From Effrenium voratum (lineage: Eukaryota; Sar; Dinophyceae; Suessiales; Symbiodiniaceae), in assembly GCA_963377175.1 (NCBI GenBank), contig CAUJNA010001213.1, forward strand, positions 1,076,944-1,140,943: DNA of 64,000 bases, in the 5' to 3' direction. Positions within the stretch are counted from its first letter, which is position 1, and the number at the start of each line of letters is the position of its first letter. Positions 29,118-42,200 of this stretch are shown here, one piece after another. The translations under genes were made by a program, and so were the position numbers. A model generated the notes under the pieces. That model searched no databases, was not told the origin of the DNA, and saw only the letters and a program-made list of their open reading frames with translations.

Positions 29118-29225
29118 ATGGCCTCTCCGGACACCATGGACTGCCCGCGGGGAGGCCTCCTCGCGCCGGCCTTGGCCCTCGGAGCGGAGAAAGGCCGGCA
29201 TGTGCCGGCGGCTTTTCATCTCCAG
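29118..29225 (+). CDS. Exon-like island starting with ATG
   Basis: Predicts MASPDTMDCPRGGLLAPALA then LGAEKGRHVPAAFHLQ, ending at CAG. GC-rich against the flanks. It could be a first exon of the nucleotidase gene that follows or part of another gene; no link is shown. Confidence 0.3.
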
Positions 29226-30103
29226 GGGAATTTGTTTCAATAGGAAAAGACGGTTCAAGCAAGAGCTCCTTGAGGTTACTTAGGTTTACTTAGGTTGGAT
29301 GATGCGGCAGTGCAAAGTGAGTGTGGGGTATTCCGTACCGAAGAGGTGAGTAGCGCTTAGGTGAGTATGGAGCGCTTTGGTAACCCTTACGTGAAGGGAC
29401 AAGTGACCATTGCTTTTGCCTGCCTTGGGCCGTTTGCAAGACGAGGACGCGTGGTCTGCAAACACTTCCAACAAGCACAACGCTAGAATCAAGCACCTAC
29501 AATCACCAAGCCGAGACAGGAACAACATCCCCTCCTGCAAAGCAGCCTTCCAATTTTGTTTGAATGGCGATCATGGAACATCGGACAGAGCGCAGTCCTG
29601 CATATCCCAGACATCGAGTGCTGCCCTTTGCGATTTTTCTATCAGGGGGCTCCCGGCGTGTCACCGGAGGTTTGGATGTCCCATGGCCAACTTTCACTCT
29701 TGCTGTCAGATCCCAAGATGTTCAAACAAAAGGTGTCTGCGTTTCCGGTTGCCAAGCAACTTTTTTGCTTACCTGGTGTAGCTCTGCATCGTGAGGTTGC
29801 ACAAGTACCCCTCAAGCTCCAACCGCACCTTGGGCCTTGGGGAAGACTAAAATGGACCAACACTGGAGGGTGGGGGGGAGTGGCAGGAGCGGTTGTGCGA
29901 TCTGGCTTGGGGTTGGCGCAGACAAAGTAAAAACCCACAACGACGAATCATAGTGCCAGCACCTCAGTTGTGTCTTGTTGATCCCGTAACGGCATTTCTG
30001 ACAGGATAAACTTTCGGCGGAGTACTACCATATGCTTTCCATCAACCCATTCTCCAGTCATTTGATTCCCTGGGCACGCCACTGCCCAGGACGGAGGTGC
30101 GGG

Positions 30104-30229
30104 CGTGGGCGCCACACGTTGAAGGCCTCGGAGCCTGAAGAGGCGGAGGCCGAGGTCTTCGGGGGGAAGTTGGAGGCGGAGGTCTTGGCCGCGGTGGAGG
30201 CCGGGGAAACTCGAGCCTCGCAGCTGAAA
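30104..30229 (+). CDS. HAL2: Nucleotidase exon 1 (N-terminal helix), tentative
   Basis: Reads ASEPEEAEAEVFGGKLEAEV then LAAVEAGETRASQLK, like the N-terminal helix of HAL2. It ends in phase 0 before GT at 30230, and the next exon starts in phase 0. The 5' limit is uncertain and no initiator Met is seen in it. Confidence 0.55.
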
Positions 30230-33200
30230 GTATGCTCGGTTTGAAGGTACATTTCGCTTGGATGTTAGGACTTTGACTTTTTGCCCACTGATGGGTGGTT
30301 ATCCACTCCCCCCCCCCTCCCCCAATCAGTTCACTGACAGTCCGCAGACTGGTCATGGACTGGATTGCTGGGACTATCCTGGGGTAAGCAACAAGTCAAG
30401 TCGATCTGGACTTTTCCTGACCAAACCAATCAAGGGAGACGCGAAGTCTCAAAGGTTGGTTTCCTGCAGGTTTAGTTTGTGCAATGCATTTGGCGCCAAG
30501 CGCGGTCCTATGACTGAACTCGGCGGGCTATAGTCCCACGTTGCCATGAAAACCGCCAGAAGGTCCCTTCAGAAAATTGGGCGGCGAAGTTTGACTTGGT
30601 TCGCGCCCGAGTGATTTGCAATACTTGGTCGGGCATTCATCAGTCAGCCATAGCAGGAGCTAGAACAGAGCTCGCATGCACGGCGATTTGTTCATGTTTC
30701 CCAGCAGCGACAGCTAAGGGGATGTAAGGGGCCGAAGTCAGAGTGTAAGCCACTGATGTTAAAAGGGATGCGTCGAGTTATGGGATCCTCATATCTAGCA
30801 AGTAGTCCTTTGCTTGGGTGACTAAGACTTTAGTATCGCACAGCATTGTATATTCCGGAACCCCGTTGGGTGGCTTCTCAAGCTTACCTTACTCCTGCAT
30901 GGCAACCATACTCCATGGATCCCCAAGCAGACTCAAACATAGAATCTGCACCTGTCGAAAGCCAATCAACCTGAAATGACTTTTGGTTGCAGGTGTTGTT
31001 CTTTCATTTCTAGGTCCCTACAAGGCAAGTGAGAAACAGCCAAGACAAATCCATCCAGGGGTGGCCTGCAAAGCCACAGCCAAGGAAGGCCCTTCATGGA
31101 AGGCCTGTCTTGGGAGCTGGTTGGTTGTGGTTGGGAGTCACTGGTAAACCCCAAATTTATTTTGGGAGCTGGCCGGCAATTTTGGAATTCCGGGAAGGGT
31201 CCAACACCTTGGGCTCAAAAGAAGAGCGTGTACCATTACGATGCTTCTTTTTGTTTGCGTTAGCTTCTGAGAAGCCATCAGAATGAAAACATTTTGTTTA
31301 CGTCACGTTGGCCAATGAGACATCTGGAAATCTTCGAGCCCAAGTTGCTTGGCCGGGCTTCCCCAAATTTTTGGTCCCGAAGGCCTGAGTCAGCCCAAGC
31401 TTTGGCAGATTTGTTTGCCAGGTGGTGCAGCAAGCGCTGCTGTCGCGAGGCAGCACTTAGACGACTCAGCTTGGCCAGAGCAAAGGCTTGCCCCTTGAAA
31501 GGAAACCCTGGGGTTTCTTCATTTGCCCTAGCCAGCAACGTGATATATATATCTATATATATATATATATACATATGTTTGTAGGTACGTTGGGCCAAGG
31601 CTTGTTTATGTCACTTGTCGGTTTTGGACCTCCTTCTTGGCTATGGAATGGTCCCTTGCCAATGATCTGAGCTGAGCGATGCCTAATGTGCACCTCTCCC
31701 AGCACTTGCACAGATAGTCTGCTCCAAGGCTATATCGCATATCAAAAGCAGCTCCTCCATTGGTGAATGTCGGTGTGCTTTGAAATTGGTACTAGTCGCG
31801 ATGCATGCAGGCTGCAGCAATTGTCACACCAGCTCACCTTGGGCTAAAACAAGCTTGCACAAGATGAAGGTCTGAGGATTTTAACTCACTTTGGTCAACA
31901 ATGTACCATTTGGTTTGTAGTTTCCGCCTGTTGGTCTAAAGATGTCTAAAGGGAGTAGACTACCGGAAGAACCACAAAGCCAAACCACACAGGGAGAAGC
32001 AGACAAAAGCCCGCTTGCTGTGGGGAGCCAGAAGCCCCACCGAGAAAAAGGCCTAATGCCCAAAAGGTGACCCGTCAACCGTTTTTATCCGGTCTTTGGG
32101 GGAGGCAAGCTGCGCGTGCAAACCACACGTCGCAAGCTGATGGATCTCTGCAAGTGACATCCCTAGAGCACACTCGCCCCCCCAAAAAAAACAAAAAAGC
32201 TGCAAAGAAAAGAAAAGACCAGAAAGAGAAGACAACTGAGAACCCCTACAAGTAAAACCACTTCAAGGAGCCGGGTCAATCCCCCCCTTTGGGCAGAACA
32301 AAAATCCAATGTTTGGCTCCTCAGCTTCACATTGGACGTCGTTTGGACGGTCTAGCCTTGGCTTCTCCGTAGACGCGCATTCGGGACGTGAGGTTAGTGC
32401 AAGCTCTTGCCTGCGACATGGAGGCCAGCCGACCTTTTCAGCCGGCCCGCTGAGGGCTCACTCACTTAGCTCGCTGAGTTCCTGGAGCTCATACCCTCCA
32501 CGATACCATGGAACCAGAGGGTTCCTTTTAAAGGAACATCGTTTTTCAGGACCCCTCAGTCAGGTTCCATGTTCGTGGTCAGGCAGCAAGCATCACCACC
32601 TCTTCTTGCTATTTCGTTGGACTCTAAGCCTTGCCGTTTGCTGAAAACATTGCCTACTGTTTTGGCAAACGACGCGCAGTTTGCTGTTAGAATGCCCTTC
32701 AGTGACTTGGCCATCCGCGCCCCTTTAGCGGCTTCATGTTGGACTTGGGTGCAAGGAGTTCACTACTTTTTGCCCACAGGAAAAAAATGGGTTCATACAA
32801 ATCTGCCGGGGGTGCGAATCGCCCATTTTCTCAAACCACTCGGCAGCCAATAACAAGGGTCCGGCCTTGAAAAAGAGGAGCTTTTTGAGTACTTCGTGGT
32901 CGACCTGTCCAGCGTCTGGGCACCCCTTTGCTTCTGAATTCTCACTCCCTGAGTTCCGTTTCGGACTTGAAACTTTTGGGGTTTGGACCATTTCAGTGGA
33001 AAAGAAAAAGTTTGGACCTGTTTCCGTCCAACCTACTCGGCAAGTTTTTGTTAGATGGGCGTGTCAGGTGGATAGAACAAGTTTAGGACCTTGTTTCCGG
33101 CCAATCACCGCCCCGAAAAACCGGATGTGCGTGTCAGGTGGCGCCCGCCTCGGCGGGCAAAGAGCTGGAGGCGTGCTACGTGACCGCCGGGGTGGCTGTG

Positions 33201-36200
33201 AAGGAAGGCGAGGGGACTCCATGGCTGGCGAGCAAATGGGTACCAGGAGCCACAAAAACCGATGAAGAGGTCGTACCTAAAAAAACACGATGTGTTTTTT
33301 GCTGCAAACACAATGTTTTCAGAACATCGAGAAAAACACGATGGTTTAGTCAAGGTACTACATTTTTACAAGTTCTCGAAGCCCTAGGTATTGGTCAAAA
33401 TGAAAAAAACACCAGGTCAGGGGTCGGTTGTAACCACGTTTGTTTTTCTGGATCAATGTTTGGCACCGTCTTGCATCGTTGCCCTGAAAGCGAGGCTAGA
33501 AAAGAATCGAATCTTAGGGTTGAACGTTGGCTAAGCTTTACCAAACCCCAAATGGGTGAATTTATTAGCCCCCCCATGCAAACAAACGCATTTTGGTATT
33601 CCTGTTTGTTTCCCTTTTAAACAACCCCAAAAAGGGGTAGCAACTCCAAAAAGGGCAGACCCAAAGAGCGTGACCCTTCCCAGTTCATAAAATGGGGGGG
33701 TGTTCCCTCCAAAAGTGGTTTGATTCCCCACTAAACCCAGAACCCCCCCCCCCCAATAAATAAAGTGGGGTTGGTCAATATGGCGACAACCATAGAACCC
33801 GGTTGGTTAATATTAAAATTGATGAAACTATTAATGGGTTTTGGTCGTGATGGGTTCATTAACTTTAATACAAAGCCAAAACCCCGGGTTGGTGAATCAA
33901 CCCATAGAACTCATGAGAAGCAAGAGTCAACGGGTTTGGGTCGCTCCCTTGGGCTCTTTCCATGGGTTCCCGCGGGCGTCGCCTCGTCGCCTCGTCGCCT
34001 CGTGGCTCAGGTGACTCGACCCCAGTCACGGCGGCGGACTACGCGATCCAGGGCCTCGTGTCTGCGACGTTGAAGCGGCTGCGCTTGGGCCGAAGCTTGT
34101 TTCTTTTGGGGTCGAACCTGCAAAAAAAAAGCGTCAAACCTCAAAACTGAGTGTCAAATTGCTCACCCTTATCTCACTTCATGAGTTTTCGGACTTTGAA
34201 CTTTTTGGGGTTGGTCCATTTTGGTGGTACACTAACTAGTGTGGTTACTTTTTTTGGGCCATCCACTCGGGAAGCGAGTTATAGTTTTCACATGAGGTGT
34301 CAAAGCGGGGTGGCAAAACCAGTCATGGGAGGCACCTACCTACAGATCAAGACGAAGAAGGGCTTCCTCAAAAGGAGTTTGCTCGAGGAAAAGCTGCAGA
34401 ATTTGCCTTATCAAAGTCAAACACTGACTGCTGGTTTCGTTCGCTTCAGCCTACTGGGGGGCTGTCTTTGGGATGGGTCATGTTATTTGGGTGTGTCTTT
34501 GTTGAGGGCGCTCCTGTTTGGGGGTGGTTCGAGTGGGAGACCAAAAGGAAGCCACCATTTATGGGGGACCCCTATTTCAAGAAGCCCATTTGGGCATGAG
34601 GGCTGTTGTTGCTGACTTGTGTAATGCTACTGGAAGGCCAGCGAAGACTTTTTACTAGCTGTGAGACACGTCCCCGAATGAGCGCAAAACCCTGCTCTTG
34701 CTTGCCGTGCCGGCCACTTCTTTTGTGACTTTCGTGTCCATACCTCCGGAGGGCAGGACCGAAACATGCCTGGGGCCCTCTCCCAATTCTTCTCAGAAAG
34801 TTGGCAAGCGACCCTAGGAACATGGCTCGCATGGAACCCACCACAAGAGCATTTATTGTCTTCACGGGCCTGCAGGTGCCATGTAATTATTCAACAATCT
34901 TGAAAAAGGCACTAAACAAGAACCAGAGAGACGACATGCCGAGCTCACACTCCGAGCTCTCTTTCGCCAACCCTCTCAGGGTGTGAGGCTGTAAGCCTCG
35001 TGGCTGTGTCTCGCTTGTACTTGGCCGCTATTGGATCTTGATCCGTTAGCTTGTTGGGATTCTTATGTTCCAGAAACCGTAACCTGGCCCTCATGCGAAA
35101 CATGTTGCAGGTGGTTATAGCGACACGAACATGTTGACCTCAGAGCAAAAGACCCTAGTTGATTTGGATTGGGTTTCAGACCACTTTTGGAGCCCTAATG
35201 GGACAGGTTCTACTGAGATCCGGGGTTGACATAGTGCTGAGTGTTGTCCAAAGCGACTGACCTTTGGACCTTTTATTCCTGGAGCACCCTTCGCTACCTA
35301 AATTTCTGCCCTTAGCCCAAACGCATTGCAAAACCAGGGGTCGTCACCAAAATACGGTAAATGTACACTTTTTCCTGCTTCGAGCGTTTTTCCCAAAACC
35401 GGGCTGGTCGGTCCTCCAAGATGATCGGTCGCTGAATTATCGAATGGAGCGAGCAGAATTCGAAGTGCAAAACGAGCGCAAATATCTGCAAAACGAGCGC
35501 AAATATCCGCAAACGAGTGCAAATTCAAAAAACGTAACAATGCCCGCCGTCCTTTGGATGGAAGAAGGGATTTGGTCGAGCGTTTTTCGGGGTGCGAGCG
35601 TTTTTTGCGGGGTCGAGCAGAAATCGGCAATTCGAGCGTATTTTTCTCGTACCCAAAAAAAAGGGCACGTTGGGTGCCTCAGGTTTCTGCTCTTTTCCGA
35701 GGCATTTGCCGAGTGCTTCGGCAGAAAAATCGCTGTAGGTTCCCCTCAGATCGGTTCATGGGCGAGGAGGATGCCACCGATCTGCGGGAGGACCCGGACC
35801 TTTGCGAGATGGCCTTGGACGCCCGGCGAGACGAGAGGTCGACCTATGGCAAGGTGTTCTTAGGGGGCACCCCCAGACGGTGGGTATTGGTGGGTGTTTG
35901 TTGTGGTTTCCCGTTAAAACCACAAAACAACGGACACTCCCATATTTCCAGGTGGTGGTGGTTTCAAACAGCACGAGTTGCCCTCGGTGGGAGTGATGTT
36001 TTAAGGGCAAGTATTGAGAACCCTGAGGCAGACACAACAGCACCATAGCGCGGAAGTGGCGGTTCCTTGGACAGTTTCGAACTTTGGAGCTTCTTCGCAA
36101 CATGTTTTGGACGCTGGGTACCCTGGCTGGTTTTAAAGCCACCATTGTGGGGTTCCCCTATCAGTGTTTAACGGTGTTTGTGGGGTTCCCCTATCGTTGA

Positions 36201-39200
36201 ACGGTGTTTAGAAATTTGGCCCTCGAACCTTTCCGTCTTTTGAGAGAGTTTTGGCATCCAAAGGCTTTCAGCGCATTTTCAACACGCCGGGAAAGCACGG
36301 CCCAACTAAGGATTTGTGCACCAAGTTCGGCCCTTTGGACTGCACTGGGGGTCGAGGCACTGATTTGATGATCGGGTGTGTCCCCTTTTCAGGGGTCAAG
36401 AGACCACTGAGGGGAGCACAAACCCCGAAAAAAGGAACGGGGTCAATCTGGAATCAACATTGCCTTCAAAGATGGTTGGTGGCCAAAACGCATGTTTGAA
36501 GTTCATATCCAGAATGATGGCGGATTCTAGAATGATGGCAGCTTCGGAAAACAAGGAGTTTGCGGCCACCGTATTCCAAAAGGCAGATATGTTCGCCCAT
36601 GTGCTTTTGGATTGGGATTTGCCGGCCACTCGGCTAGCGAAGCCAATACCCGCAGCTTGTGCCCGGAGCCCTCGCAACGTCCCCCAAAAGCGGTACTGTA
36701 AGCTTTCCGGCATGGGAGTTTTGAAGCTGGGCCTTGGAGCCGCTCCCCAAAAGGCAGAAAGAGCCTGCCATAAAACAGTTGAACGCTTGATCCGTTCAAA
36801 GCCATCGGGGCTCTCGGTTGAAGATTGTGCAGATTGGTTCAACACTGTCCGGCCCCCCAAGAATTGATGCTCTTGTTGGTTGCCTTGAGGGTGTCCTTTT
36901 TGGAGAATCACTGCACTCGGCGCAACCCTGAAACAGTTGGGGTCCATCAATCTTCGGCCCCTATGCCGATGCCAGTGCTTCAAGAACTGGGAGACCCGTG
37001 CCCAAAAATGACGCAGAATCTGAACGTCTTAGTTGTGGCGTGTGCGTGGGCCAAAAGCAGCCCCAAGTTGGCTGCGATTGTAACTCCCCAAATTGACCAT
37101 TTCTGGGACATCCGGAATCCGGCATCTAGGGAGCCAATGGTTCAACGGCTCCACGGACATCCCATCTCGCAGAAGCAAGGCACACCACAAACCATCACAA
37201 ACTTATTTTAGATGTTTGGTTCCATGCCATCCCAAATAGACCAGACCCCCCCCCCCCCCCCGCACATATTGACATAGAACCGGGAAGAACACCGTTTTGA
37301 TATGCTGTTCAGGACCTGAGTGCTATGGTCCTTGAAGGAAAATTAGCACGACCTCCCCAGTTGACGACCCATTTCTTTCGGAGACTCCTGAACAAGCAGA
37401 GTAGTCTCCGGAAACTCTGTGTATTTTTCTCTGAGAAGTGGGGCTCAGGTTTCAGGAAACCGTTAGTTGGGTTGTTGGTTTGGGATTTCAACCTTTGGTT
37501 CTTGTGGGAAAATGGATTTGAAACCCCTCCATTTCACCGCCGATTCGGCTCCAAGCCAGCTAACGGGAAGCTGACTGGCTGGTTTTCGAGGGGATCGATT
37601 TCACTACTGGACAAATTTGTTTTTTCCAGTTGAAAAAAAGGGAACTTGGATTTTCCCGAGAAAGCTAGATGGGACCCTTTTTTTGGGTGGCGGAAAAAAA
37701 AGGAACAAACCAAAGGGAAGATCAAAGGGAAGCTGAAGGTGGACTGGGACTCCCAATGCTCGGCTTTCCGAGGCGGGCCCATGAGCCGCGATATCTTCTT
37801 GGCTGCGGTGGATGCGGGGGTGGAGACGGACAAGGGCCAGCGCCGTGTGTGGGCGCCCTGCTTAACGCGATGGGGGGATGGAGCCCCCCCAAAATGGCTG
37901 CCATTTGGTTTACCCCAAAACAACCCCTTTAAAAGCGTACCCTCCAACTAGCATGGAACCTGATGTTCGGGGGTGCTTTAAAAAGGAAAATGGTCTAAAC
38001 CGGGACGCCCCGAGCGTCAGGTTCCATGGTGTTCCAGGACCCCCTGTCAGGTTCCATGTTAATTGGTGGGACGGTATCTTTAAAAGTTTACACTCAGATT
38101 GTGGCCAATCTGAGTCGCCCAAAAGGAGGGACTAGCAAGTCGCTTTTTCCATTGAATCTACCAAAAGGGAAGAGCACCCAAGAAAAGTACTTTGCAGGTG
38201 ATCAGGGTGCCCTTTCCCTAGTGTGCTTTGCTCAGTGCCGCCCTTTCCATGGAATGGCCGTGTGACCATGGAAGGGCACTCTTTGCAAAGGGTATGTCAC
38301 GAGACTCCCTGAGTTTCTGAGCGCACACCCCTTTGGAAGACGAAAGGTTTTGGCGAGGTGTTTCGGGTGGCGGCGTGTTTTTTTGGGCTCCAAACGGAAG
38401 AGCTCTATGAAACTCGACGCACACAGAAGGTGTTTCCGTGGGTTTGACGCTGGGTCCAGATATGGCTGTACCATTGGTACCATTTTGGGGTAGGTGCACC
38501 ACCCGTTTTAGTCTAGGGGGTACTTGATTTTTGACCCATGGCCATATCTTTCAGGTGCTGGACCCCATTGACGGGACCAAGGGCTTCGTGACGGGGGAGG
38601 GCTACGTGATCGGCTTGGCGTTGCTGGTGGATGGGGAGCCCATCGTCGGCGTCATGGGCTGCTGGGAAGAAGGGGCTGCCCTCCCTTTGCTGTGCCGTGC
38701 GTGTGTTTTCGGTTTGCTTGGTGTTTTGTCCTGAGGCTGTTTAGTGGGAACGGGAAACTGCAAAACGTATAGCTTTGTTTGCTACCAAAGGTTTGAGAAG
38801 CTCCCACTAGCACGGAGCCTGACTAGAGGTTCCAGAAGAACAGGTTGCTCGTGAAGGGTGGAAGGAAGGAATCAGGAGATGTGGAGATGGATAAACCACC
38901 TGGATTGTGCGCATCCTCACCTTCGGGGTGGCTTTTCAACATTTGAAGCACCACTCAATTACTCAAAGTGAATCTGTTGCAACCAAAAATAGATGGCGTT
39001 TGGTGTGACAGGCATCTAGATGTTGTTGGACAGTTTTCGGATTTTACATTGAACCTGCTACAATCTGCTAAATGTGTTGTTGCTCAAGGGGACGTTTCAT
39101 TCGAATGGTTGGTTTTATATTATAAGTATGGACATATATGAGCAGTTGTCCACTCCGTATACGGCAGGGTGTGATCAACATGTTTCAGCAAAGCTGGGGA

Positions 39201-42200
39201 TGAGCGCAAGCCCGGCCAGCCTTCAGGACGCGCATGCCGAATTAGACGAACCCACCCCCGAACTGATGGCCGATCACAATACAAGTGCTGACGTTGTCTT
39301 GTGCTTTAGTTTCCTGCGCTCACGCGACTCGAGGCTACCCAAACGCAGCTCGGCTTGATTTAGCCGTTGGCGTGAGGTGGCCATTCGCATTTCCGGCAAG
39401 GCTGTGACCCCGACAAAGCGGTGGGCCCCGGCTGGTGCGATGACTGGCTCCCTTTGAGCTAGCCTTCCATTGGCTTAAGAATTTGTTTCATTTGCCCTTG
39501 TTGGCTTTAGATGTTTTTCTTGTAGTTCTTGCCGGGGGGGGGGGGGGGGCGAAAAAGCAAATGCACCCCAAAAAGGGTTGAACAACCAAAATGCCACGCG
39601 CAGTGTTCATTGCCAGCCGGGTGCTATCGGGTGCTCGCCGAGGCAACTACCACGCCGCCGATCATGGCAGCAGCAGCTCGGCGAGCAAAGGTTTAGTCCT
39701 TCCCAGATTTCTGGACTTGAAACTCAACGCTCGGTCGACCATACCTGGTCCAATGGGGATAGTACGGCCTGTCCAAACCCTTAGCTCTTTGGTCAACTTG
39801 TTTGCCTCTTCTGGTGAGCTCACCGAGCTGGGGGAAAGACAAGCGAACACTCATGGTGTAGGTCCTGTACTTTGGAATTCCTTGTCAGGTCTTGAAAATG
39901 TGGGGAACCACAGGAGTTCTGGGAACGCACCAGTCGGTGGCAATGCTGGCCAAACACAGGCCAGCCATCTCCCCAGTTTTTCGGTCGCCCTTGTTGAAAC
40001 ATGTTCAAACGGAGTGTTTTCCCTCGGGCAGAGAGCAAGTTTCAATCCAACGCCATTCTGCGACCACAAGCGAGTGGGTTCAGACTGCTGCTTTAGGCAG
40101 CTTCTGTCCATCGGCCTTCACTGGCGTCTCTCAAAGTGAAGACATGTCTAGCTCCCCCAGTAGTGCCCTTTTACCCTTTTTTGGGGAGGGTTCCCCTACT
40201 AAAATAGACTACAGAAAAAAAGGGTACCCCTATTCTAATCTCTCTACTGGAGGACCTAGATGCAAATGCGTTCTCAAATGACTTCTAGGGCTGTTTGCCG
40301 TTAACCCACAACTTAGCTCGGGCAATTTTAAGGATATCTTGCCAACATGGACGCAAATAACATGCGCTCCTCCTGGCTTTGGCACGTGGTTGAGCCGTTG
40401 AGTTGGTACATCGGATGCCCGAGCAAAGTTGTGGGCAAACCACATCAAACCAGCAAGCCCTTGGTTTAAATCCTGTAAAGGGATTCGGATTTCCCCCTTC
40501 CCCTTGCCACCAGCCCCTTCCCGTAGCTTTCCAGCCTGTGGACTTGAGGTTTGCTCGCTTCACCAAATTCGTGAGAGGTGATTCTAATCATTTGGGCCTG
40601 GCTTCTTCCATTTGTTTAAGAATATGTTGTTATTTCCTTCTGTGGGTTCGAAAGGGAATCTATCACTACTGGAAATATTCATATTTTCCAGGGAATGCAC
40701 AACGCAAATGGAAGGATGGTTTCCCTGTTGATTTCCCTTTAAATCCACCCAAAGCAGGGTTTGGTTTCCTCATCGCCTCGCTTCACTCACCGGTCAGGTG
40801 AAGGGCTGTGGCCTGCGCTGGTGGCCCAGCGATGGGCCCATGGCTCGCGTCGAGCCATCTGAGCCCGAGTGGTCCGCAGGCACGGCTCCCGCGTTGTTTT
40901 TTTGGAACGAACGGGGGGGGGGGGGGGGCAAAAGAATCTGTGGGGTGAGTCATTTCTAGGTCCCCCAGTAGGTGCCCTTTTACCGTTTCTTTTTGGGGGA
41001 AGGGTTCCTCTGCTAAAGTAGACTACAAAAAATGGGTACCCTTATTCTAACCTCTCTACTGGAGGACCTAGATTTCCTTCAGTCGTAACCGGGAATTGTG
41101 TTGTTCTTTTGCTGAATGCAGGGTGCGACTGGTGTGGAAGAAGGTGAAGCTCCTTGGGTTGAGTCATGCCCTTCACCCGCATCTAGGATGTGGAATGCAA
41201 ATGCAGACGCCCAAATCCGGGGTCTCCTCCAAAACTATGTGATATGAAAAAGGGCTTGAAACGTGATTTCAACATATGACATATGACTTTCTTGGTACCC
41301 TAGATTTGGGCCAAGCAACCCGGGTTCGGTGAGGTTTACCAGTTCTAGGGTCCATGGAGAGACGAGAAGTTTCAAACATAGCCAGGGCCTTCACAAATGG
41401 TCGTATGTCCTTATAGGCAAAACACGTAATTTTGACCGACCACAGCTGTCCATTTTGTAGCACGAGTTCACTCATGGCGTGAGTCCTTTACTTGATCCAA
41501 GTCATATTTCGCAAGACATGTTAAAGTAGTGTACGGGAACATGGCAGTGACAAAAACCAAGATCGATTTGATTTTTTTATTTCACCGCAACCGCTTGGTC
41601 TCCCACTGTGGAATCCAAGATAAGGTTCCAGATTTTACCGTGTAAAAGTGCCACCAGTCAGACCTCGTGGTGGGATGATGGATGATTTGCTCCTCGGGAG
41701 GCTCACCAGATGGACCCCCTTTTGCTTGGGTTACCCCAGCAAAGCCCAATTTGGCAAGAAAAGCGGTGTTGGGGCAATAGCTCTACCTTGCGTATCCCTT
41801 TTATACCCCCTGTCACAGAATGTTTGGAACTTGGATGTGGTACAGATGGTTGCCTTTTGTTGGCTTTGCGTAACAAAACCCAATCCTCTACGTCGCCAGG
41901 CCTGAGCTCCGCCTCTGACGAAGCGGAAGAGTGGCAAGGCGGGAAAGGAGGGACCCGCTAGGCTGAGTGCTGCAGTTTGTTTTTTCTTCGGTTGGTCGCT
42001 GTGGTTAAGTTATAGGCGGTGTCAAATTCGGGCCAATGGGAAAATACAATCATGCTTTCATTAGAATCAGATTAGTTGGACCAGTCGCTTAATGGATAAG
42101 TTGTCATGGTTGTGGGACATCAAGTCTGAACACATGACTATGATAGTTCGAGTTTATCCTGGTCTGTGTTTGCCGTTGTTTTGTCAATCTTCTCTGTCCG

